From Arthrobacter sp. QXT-31 (GTDB taxonomy: Bacteria; Actinomycetota; Actinomycetes; Actinomycetales; Micrococcaceae), in assembly GCF_001969265.1 (NCBI RefSeq), contig NZ_CP019304.1:1798001-1862000 (forward strand): a stretch of DNA of 64,000 bases. Reading direction: 5' to 3'. The notes beneath the pieces are model-generated. The model saw only the letters and a program-made list of their open reading frames with translations, ran no database searches and was not told the origin of the DNA. Each line of letters begins with the position of its first letter. Positions within the stretch are counted from its first letter, which is position 1. A program made the translations under genes and the position numbers. Below, one piece after another: positions 58,164-64,000 of the stretch.

Positions 58164-60365
58164 ATGGAAGCTATCGGGGAGCATGGAGCGGACATCGCGG
58201 GCGGGACTGACGTCTCCGGCCTGAATGCTGCTGCTCCGCTGCGGGGCCGCGGGCTTCACAGCGTGCCGGCCGCGGCTTCCCCGTCCAGCGCCCGTATCGA
58301 GGGCACGTCCGACGGCGGCGCTGCGCTGGCAACTGCTGACCTGCGGGCGGGCCTGGTGCTCCTGGATTCCGCAGCCGCTGCGGCGGAGGAAGAGCTCGCC
58401 GCAGCCAGTTTCCCTGAAGCAGCCGACTTCGCAGAACTCACAGAACAGCTCTCCCGCCGCATCGAATACCTTCAGCTACAGGCTGCCGCGGCCGTGGAAC
58501 GGACGCGGGCCGAGGCGATCAGCGCCGCCGAAGCAGCCAATCGCGCGGCCGGCTGGACCACAGGCTGGGGCAATGAACCCGAAACCGCTGCAGCCCCAGA
58601 CGCTCAGCCCTCCGAGGCCGCCGCCGTCGGCAGCCCTGCTGAGGCCCCGTCTTCCGCTGACCCGCTGACGGTCCCTGCCCGCGCGGTGGCCTGGTCCCCG
58701 GCCGACGACGGGTCCCGCAACACGGTTGATTTCCTCCGCACCCGGCTTCGCATCAGCAGCGCCGAAGCACGCCGCAGGCTCGCCCTGGCCGGCGACGTGC
58801 TCCCCCGCACCGGACTCGCCGGCCGGCCCATGCCGCCCATACACGAGGAAACCGCGGCCGCGCTCACCGCCGGGATCATCTCCTCCCGCGCCGGCACCAT
58901 CATCACCACCGCCCTGGACAAAGTCCGCCACATCCCCGATCCAGACGCGCTCGCCAAAATGGAACGCAACCTCACCCAAACCGCGATCGAAAACGACCAG
59001 GACTTCCTCACCCGCATCGCCCACCGCTGGATCGACGCCCTCGACCAGGACGGCACCGAACCCTCCGAAGAAAACCTCCGCCACCGCCAAGGCGTCTTCA
59101 TCCGCCCCAAACGCGGCGGCCTCTACCACCTCGAAATCCACGCCACCACCGACCAATACGAAGTTCTCACCACCGCCATGAACACCGCCACCAACCCCCG
59201 CACCACCACACCCGACACCACCAGCGCCGCGGACAATAACGGAAGCGGCGCCGGCAACAACCTCCCCGACGGCGGCGGCAACGACGGCTATGGCGACGGC
59301 GAAAACACGGGCAGCGCCACCGCTGTCGACCTGGACGAGGCCTTCAACGCCCCTGCCCCGCTCCCGGATCTGGACCGGCGCACCCTGGCCCAACAACGCC
59401 TCGACGGCCTCGTCGGCGCCAGCAAGGCGGCCCTCGCCACCGGAACCCTGCCCGCCACCGGCGGGCTCCGCCCCCAGGTCATGGTCACCGTCTCCTACCA
59501 GGACCTCCTCAACAGCATCGAAGCCACCGCAGCCAATGGCCCCCGCTACAACAGAAACCGCGCCAGCACCCGGCCAACAAACAGCCCCGCACCAACAAAC
59601 GACACCGGGCACACCACCACGAACCAGCCACCAGGCACCCCCGGCTGGCCGGCCACCGGTCCAGCACTCCTGCCGGGCACCTGGCAGGTCAGCCCTCCCG
59701 AACCGCTCGCAGCCACCACCCCGGACATCTGCCAAACCAGCGGTCCGGAATCGCCAACGGAAACCGGGCAAACCGGCGACGCCGGATCCTCGCCCGATTC
59801 GGCTACCGGCCAGGACAAGTGGCCCGGCGGCGAAAACCAGCCCGCCCCCGCCGACACGCTCTCCGGCATCAACCAGTCAGGCATCAATTCGCCAGGCATC
59901 AACTGGGCAAGCGCCGGGTTCAACGGCCAACCCGGCACACCCCCCGGCAGCGGGACCTTCACCTACACCGGCCCCGTCACCGCCTCCACCATCCGCAAAA
60001 TCGCCTGCGACGCCGACATCATCCCCGTCCTCCTCAGCAGCCAAGGACGCATCCTCGACATCGGCCGCACCACCCGGATCTTCCCGCCCCACATCCGCAA
60101 AGCCCTCAACGCCCGCGACCAAGGCTGCGCCTTCCCCAACTGCACCATCCCCGCCACCTGGTGCGAAGCCCACCACATCACCTACTGGTCACAAGGCGGA
60201 CCCACCAGCACCGACAACGGCGTCCTCCTCTGCACAGCCCACCACCACCTCATCCATAAAGAACAATGGAAAATCCACATCAAAAACGGCACCCCCTGGT
60301 TCATCCCGCCACCCCACATCGACCCCCGCCAACAACCCCGACAAAACCACCACCACAAAACATGA
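58164..60365 (+). CDS. DUF222-HNH endonuclease domain protein (13E12 type)
   Basis: The 733-residue protein has an Ala-rich start, a DUF222 region (about 95-420; RLRISSAEARRRLALAGDVL, HEETAAALTAGIISS), a Pro/Thr/Asn-rich spacer with GINQSGINSPGIN repeats (about 460-600), and a C-terminal HNH domain near 650-715: CAFPNCTIPATWCEAHHIT, then GVLLCTAHHHLIHK. Such genes are abundant and often repeated in actinobacteria; some have been linked to mobile or phage attachment sequences, but their role is unsettled. ATG at 58164 has no ribosome site. It is preceded by a palindrome and a partial duplicate of its 5' end. Confidence 0.87.
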   Translation: MEAIGEHGADIAGGTDVSGLNAAAPLRGRGLHSVPAAASPSSARIEGTSDGGAALATADLRAGLVLLDSAAAAAEEELAAASFPEAADFAELTEQLSRRIEYLQLQAAAAVERTRAEAISAAEAANRAAGWTTGWGNEPETAAAPDAQPSEAAAVGSPAEAPSSADPLTVPARAVAWSPADDGSRNTVDFLRTRLRISSAEARRRLALAGDVLPRTGLAGRPMPPIHEETAAALTAGIISSRAGTIITTALDKVRHIPDPDALAKMERNLTQTAIENDQDFLTRIAHRWIDALDQDGTEPSEENLRHRQGVFIRPKRGGLYHLEIHATTDQYEVLTTAMNTATNPRTTTPDTTSAADNNGSGAGNNLPDGGGNDGYGDGENTGSATAVDLDEAFNAPAPLPDLDRRTLAQQRLDGLVGASKAALATGTLPATGGLRPQVMVTVSYQDLLNSIEATAANGPRYNRNRASTRPTNSPAPTNDTGHTTTNQPPGTPGWPATGPALLPGTWQVSPPEPLAATTPDICQTSGPESPTETGQTGDAGSSPDSATGQDKWPGGENQPAPADTLSGINQSGINSPGINWASAGFNGQPGTPPGSGTFTYTGPVTASTIRKIACDADIIPVLLSSQGRILDIGRTTRIFPPHIRKALNARDQGCAFPNCTIPATWCEAHHITYWSQGGPTSTDNGVLLCTAHHHLIHKEQWKIHIKNGTPWFIPPPHIDPRQQPRQNHHHKT

Positions 60366-60459
60366 ACACGCGGAATGACGCCGCGTTGAACGGCGGGCAG
60401 AGCCGGCCGGGCTAACGCTGCCACGGGCTGCCGGACGTTAAGTGCAGCCCAGACAGTGC

Positions 60460-61287
60460 TTACAGCTTGCCGATTACCACTGTTGCGTCCAGTTCAGCTG
60501 AGCAGGCGATTCGGGGGCCCAGTCCCCCACCGGCCATGGCCGCCGCAGTAAGAGGTGCCTGTCGCCGGCTGGTCTCGATGAGAAGGTGCCCGCCCGGACG
60601 GAGCCAGGCAGCCGCTTCCGCAATCACCCGGCGCTGGATGTCGAGCCCGTCCGGCCCTCCGTCAAGCGACACCCGTGGTTCATGAACGCGGGCCTCACGG
60701 GGCATGCTGCCGATGGATGCCGTGGGAACATACGGCGCATTCACCGCGAGAACGTCAACGTTCCCTCTGAGCCGGGCGGGCAGCGCCGCGTACAGGTCAC
60801 CCTCATGGACCACGCCACCCAAGGGGAGGACGTTGAGGCGGGCACAACGCACGGCGGCGGGGTCGACGTCGGAAGCATGGACCTCAATGCCGGGCCACAG
60901 TTCTGCCAGCGCGGCGCCTACGGCTCCGGAGCCGCAGCACAGATCTACAACAACCGGCGCGGCGGACGAAACGGAATCCGCGGACGGCACGGGATCCGCG
61001 GGCGCAGTGCCGAGAAGTGAAGCAGCTTCGCGGACCAGCAGTTCCGTCCGGCGGCGAGGCACGAAAACGCCGGGCTCCACCCTGATCCGAAGACCGCAAA
61101 ATTCAGCCCAGCCGAGAATATGCTCAAGCGGAAAGCCGTCGATCCGCCGCTGCACGGCGCTGATCAGCTCAGCGGGACCATGGCCCGCAGACAGGAGGAG
61201 GTCCGCTTCTTCTTCGGCAAAGACGCAGCCGGCGGCGCGCAGCCTGCCGATGACGGTGGAGCGGGAAAATGGCGATTCAACAGGCAT
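60460..61287 (-). CDS. PrmC-related putative N5-glutamine methyltransferase
   Basis: The 275-residue protein has the PrmC-like helical N-domain (FPLEHILGWAEFCG), VEPGVFVPRRRTELL and a SAM domain (VVVDLCCGSGAVGAALAE, HASDVDPAAVRCARLN). In place of the catalytic (D/N)PPY it has VNAPYVP, as in the PrmC-related actinobacterial group, and a Glu-rich release-factor site is not tested. It should methylate a glutamine or a related amide. ATG at 61287 follows GAAGGAC; longer frames to 61422 are not supported. Confidence 0.87.
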   Translation of the reverse strand: MPVESPFSRSTVIGRLRAAGCVFAEEEADLLLSAGHGPAELISAVQRRIDGFPLEHILGWAEFCGLRIRVEPGVFVPRRRTELLVREAASLLGTAPADPVPSADSVSSAAPVVVDLCCGSGAVGAALAELWPGIEVHASDVDPAAVRCARLNVLPLGGVVHEGDLYAALPARLRGNVDVLAVNAPYVPTASIGSMPREARVHEPRVSLDGGPDGLDIQRRVIAEAAAWLRPGGHLLIETSRRQAPLTAAAMAGGGLGPRIACSAELDATVVIGKL

Positions 61288-61490
61288 GGAGGCGTCCTTC
61301 ACTTGAATGATGGGCGCTCCGTGCATTCGTCCGGCTAGCCTCGGCGGAGCGGACGGCGGCGGGCAGGGAGAGCCCCAGCTGGCATTGCGTGGATTGTCCT
61401 CACCTCCCGGGTAGTGCTGCACTCAAAACTGGCACTGCAAAATTTATGTTATCCGACCCCGGATCCGGCAATTCTTGGCAGGATGGAACG

Positions 61491-62534
61491 ATGACCCACA
61501 GCGGAAACCACACCCTTATCTGGACCGGCTCCTACACGGCGGACAGCGGAGGCCACGGAGCAGGCATCGGGGCCGTATCGTCCAGCGCTGACGGGACACT
61601 GACCTGGCTCGGGACAGCCGCAAAGGCGGATTCGCCGTCGTTCGTGGCAGTGCACCGCTCACTGCCGATGGTTTACGCCGTCGGGGAGAACGCCAAGACC
61701 GTCCAGGCGTACCGGCGCCGCGGAGAGTTCAGCCTCGAACCCGTCGGGGAGCCCTGGCCTGCGGGCGAAGCGGCCTGCCACGTCAACGTCGACCCCCATG
61801 GCAAGTTTCTGGTCGTCGCGTGCTGGGGCGACGGCCAGGTATTGCTCTACGAACTGGAGGACGACGGCGGCATCGCCCGCCGCCTTCCGGCGGCGCCATC
61901 CAGCGACCCGCACCGGGACGAGCGCCCCAGCCGGGCCCACGCCAGCCTGGTCCTCGCAGACGGACGCATCATGACCACGGACCTGGGCCACGATCTCCTC
62001 CGCGTATGGAACCGTGTCCCCGGGACTGGCCTGGTGCTGGACCATGAGCTGGTGCTTCCGAAGGACAGCGGGCCCCGCCACCTGGTGCAGCACCCGGACG
62101 GAACGGTCTTTGTGGTCTCCGAGTATTCCATCGAAGTCTTTGCGGTCCGGTCCGCCTCGGCAGCGGGAAAGTTCGAGCTGGCCGGCCAGGGGCCCGCTAC
62201 GTCCGACGGCGCCAAAGAGGGTGATTCTGCCGCCGAAATTGCGTTGTCGGCGGACGGGCGGTTCGCCTATGTCGGAACCCGGGGAACCAACCGCATCAGC
62301 GTACTGGAAGTGACCTCATCCGCAGAGGGCAGCCTGCTCAGCCCGCTGGCCGATGTCCCCAGCGGCGGCGACTGGCCCCGCCACCACCTGGTCCGCGGCG
62401 AATGGCTGCACGTGGCCCATGAGCGGTCCCACGACATCACCACCTTCCGGCTGGACACCGCCACGGGTCTTCCGCATGGCCCCGTTCACCGCCTCGTTGC
62501 GGGTTCCCCCACGGCCCTGATTGTGGCAAGCTAA
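61491..62534 (+). CDS. Beta-propeller lactonase family protein
   Basis: The 347-residue protein is a seven-bladed propeller of the YbhE/6-phosphogluconolactonase-like family: LIWTGSYTADSGGHGAGIGA, FVAVHRSLPMVYAVGE, CHVNVDPHGKFLVVACWGDG, DLGHDLLRVWN, GPRHLVQHPDGTVFVVSEY and SADGRFAYVGTRGTNRI. Members hydrolyse lactones such as 6-phosphogluconolactone. No signal peptide. ATG at 61491 follows AGGATGG and is preferred to earlier ATGs; TATGTT at about 61445 may be its -10. Divergent from the methyltransferase. Confidence 0.87.
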   Translation: MTHSGNHTLIWTGSYTADSGGHGAGIGAVSSSADGTLTWLGTAAKADSPSFVAVHRSLPMVYAVGENAKTVQAYRRRGEFSLEPVGEPWPAGEAACHVNVDPHGKFLVVACWGDGQVLLYELEDDGGIARRLPAAPSSDPHRDERPSRAHASLVLADGRIMTTDLGHDLLRVWNRVPGTGLVLDHELVLPKDSGPRHLVQHPDGTVFVVSEYSIEVFAVRSASAAGKFELAGQGPATSDGAKEGDSAAEIALSADGRFAYVGTRGTNRISVLEVTSSAEGSLLSPLADVPSGGDWPRHHLVRGEWLHVAHERSHDITTFRLDTATGLPHGPVHRLVAGSPTALIVAS

Positions 62535-62684
62535 GCCGCAATCGACAAAGCCATTACAGCGTCAGTCATTTCCAATACGGCGTCATCACAGGGGGTGGTG
62601 GCCGGGCCTGCCTTGGCTGAGTCGGCAGTCTAACGCCGGGCCTCCCCGCCCGGACAAGCAGCGTTGCTTTGCGGAAGGTCTCAC

Positions 62685-64000
62685 ATGTTCACCGTCCCTC
62701 GCCTCCATCCGTCACGCCGTAACAGCGGGCCCACCAAGCCAGCCCTCGCAACCGTCGCAGCGGCGGGCGCGCTCCTCCTGCTCGCCACATCGGCCCCAGC
62801 TGCCCAGGCAGCCCTGCCAACCTCAGCTCCCGCCCAAGCGGCCGTCGCCGGCAAGAGCCCCGCGCCGCCGTCGGACCCCAAACCGTCTGGCACCAAACCC
62901 TCCGGCACTAAACCGGGAACAGCGGCCCATTCGCTCCGCGCTCCGGTCTCGGGCGAGAACTTCTACTTCGTCATGGCGGACAGGTTCAGCAACGCCGACG
63001 CCGGCAACGACGACGGCGGGCTGGGACCGGATCCGATGGTCTCCGGCTTCGACCCCACCCGCAAGGGCTTTTACAACGGCGGCGACCTGGCCGGCCTGCT
63101 CAACAAGATCGACTACATTCAGGGGCTGGGGACCACGGCAATCTGGCTGACGCCGAGCTTCAAAAACAAGGCGGTGCAGCGCGAGGACAACTCCGCCGGC
63201 TACCACGGCTACTGGATCACGGACTTCACCCAGATCGATCCGCACCTGGGCACCAACGCTGAGCTGAAAGCGCTTATCGACGAGGCACACTCCCGTGGCA
63301 TGAAGGTCTACTTCGACATCATCACCAACCACACCGCGGACGTGATCGGCTATAAGGAGGGCGCCCGCACCGGCTACATCTCCAAGGACAAGGAGCCATA
63401 CCGCACCGCAACGGGCGAACCCTTCGATGACCGGGATTTCGCCGGCAGCGCGGGCTTCCCCAAGCTCGACGCCGGGACCTCCTTCCCGTACACGCCCGTT
63501 CTTGATCCGGCGGAACAGAACCTCAAGGTTCCTGCCTGGCTCAACGACCTGACGCTCTACCACAACCGCGGCGACACCACCTTTGCCGGCGAAAACGCCT
63601 ACTACGGCGACTTCTTCGGCTTGGACGACCTGTTCACCGAGCACCCCACCGTGGTGGCCGGCATGACGGAAATCTACGAGACGTGGATCCGGGACTTCGG
63701 CGTGGATGGTTTCCGCATCGACACCATGAAGCACGTCAATGACGAATTCTGGCAGCAGTTCGGTCCGGAGGTCCTGGCCTATGCGAGGGAGCAGGGCAAG
63801 GACGAGTTCTTCATGTTCGGCGAGGTCTTCGACACGTCCAAGAGCTTCACCTCCCAGTTCACCACCCGCAACAAGATGCAGGCCGTGCTCGACTTCCCGT
63901 TCCAGGATGCAGCCCGGAATTTCGCCTCGCGCAGCCAGGACGCGAAGCAGCTCAAGGACTTCTTCGCCGCGGACGACTGGTACACCGATGCCGATTCCAA
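62685..64000 (+). CDS. Secreted GH13 alpha-amylase-family enzyme, 3' end outside the window
   Basis: The frame is open to the window edge. ATG at 62685 follows GGAAGG. Residues 1-45 form a signal peptide (basic start, LATVAAAGALLLLATS, cleavage near AQA-A), followed by a Pro/Lys/Ser-rich linker. The catalytic barrel starts near 85 (FYFVMADRFSN). GH13 regions are visible: FDIITNHT (region I, near 210), VDGFRIDTMKHV (nucleophile Asp, near 345) and FMFGEVFD (acid Glu, near 380). It is a secreted starch- or glycogen-degrading enzyme, possibly also starch-bound through lost C-terminal domains. The C-terminus is not in the window. Confidence 0.9.
   Translation, partial: MFTVPRLHPSRRNSGPTKPALATVAAAGALLLLATSAPAAQAALPTSAPAQAAVAGKSPAPPSDPKPSGTKPSGTKPGTAAHSLRAPVSGENFYFVMADRFSNADAGNDDGGLGPDPMVSGFDPTRKGFYNGGDLAGLLNKIDYIQGLGTTAIWLTPSFKNKAVQREDNSAGYHGYWITDFTQIDPHLGTNAELKALIDEAHSRGMKVYFDIITNHTADVIGYKEGARTGYISKDKEPYRTATGEPFDDRDFAGSAGFPKLDAGTSFPYTPVLDPAEQNLKVPAWLNDLTLYHNRGDTTFAGENAYYGDFFGLDDLFTEHPTVVAGMTEIYETWIRDFGVDGFRIDTMKHVNDEFWQQFGPEVLAYAREQGKDEFFMFGEVFDTSKSFTSQFTTRNKMQAVLDFPFQDAARNFASRSQDAKQLKDFFAADDWYTDADS

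Noticed and set aside
58476..59771. A 431-codon open frame on the minus strand inside the HNH gene
   Set aside because: It is a Gly/Val-rich mirror of the coding strand with no domain; high GC makes long antisense frames common.
1..64000. CRISPR arrays, rRNA, tRNA or prophage
   Set aside because: No regularly spaced direct repeats, no cloverleaf sequences and no phage structural genes were seen while reading; a tRNA scan would be the decisive test.

Overview
The window is about 66% GC and looks like a chromosomal segment of a high-GC Gram-positive actinobacterium of the Micrococcaceae, most likely Arthrobacter or Pseudarthrobacter. The reasons are strong C/G third-position bias, frequent GTG starts, many ATGA/GTGA gene overlaps, a desABCD desferrioxamine operon, a Ku/LigD pair, a DUF222-HNH (13E12-type) gene and DUF6458 and MmyB-type genes. 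This is inference from gene content; no rRNA or tRNA gene was seen. One complete IS element is present, and no prophage or CRISPR array.

Layout. 1-3300 (minus): a tightly overlapping cassette of an acyl-CoA dehydrogenase-like protein, a PIG-L deacetylase/methyltransferase fusion and a family 2 glycosyltransferase cut by the window edge; its product is not known to me. 3.3-7.2 kb: Dps, a type I signal peptidase with a disturbed 5' end, and a divergent secreted FG-GAP repeat protein. 7.3-17.6 kb: housekeeping and transport genes (O-methyltransferase, thiamine-binding protein, TetR regulator, SIS protein, AzlCD, GDPD, DUF445, PxpA, MFS). 17.6-22.5 kb: GH65 disaccharide phosphorylase plus beta-phosphoglucomutase behind a long leader with a LacI-type operator, then an esterase and DUF6458. 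22.6-26.9 kb: a complete fructose PTS operon (DeoR regulator, 1-phosphofructokinase, EIIABC, HPr). 27-32 kb: SRPBCC and Rho-N-like proteins, then divergent ku and ligD (non-homologous end joining). 33-37 kb: MHS-family transporter, FUSC protein, SDR. 37.0-42.6 kb: desABCD behind a DtxR/IdeR-like iron box. 43-45.6 kb: small unknowns, a GNAT and a membrane acyltransferase. 45.7-49.9 kb: an acid-sugar catabolic operon (aldolase, dehydrogenase, DUF1537 kinase) with a divergent GntR regulator whose stop codon has been hit by an IS (49831-51157). 51.2-57 kb: dodecin, an MmyB-type regulator with a coupled small gene, three aldo/keto reductases and a CDP-alcohol phosphatidyltransferase. 57-64 kb: two small envelope/stress proteins, a DUF222-HNH endonuclease preceded by a partial copy of its own 5' end, a PrmC-related methyltransferase, a lactonase and the 5' part of a secreted GH13 amylase.

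Functionally the segment mixes sugar uptake and breakdown (fructose PTS, GH65/pgmB, acid sugars, amylase), iron acquisition, DNA repair and stress protection. The least explained parts are the 5' cassette at 1-3300, a pair of small paralogues sharing an LDTP-PV-GA motif (9259-9483 and 43374-43730), the palindrome-led duplication at 57.9-58.2 kb, and the acid-sugar pathway that uses a class II FBP-type aldolase.
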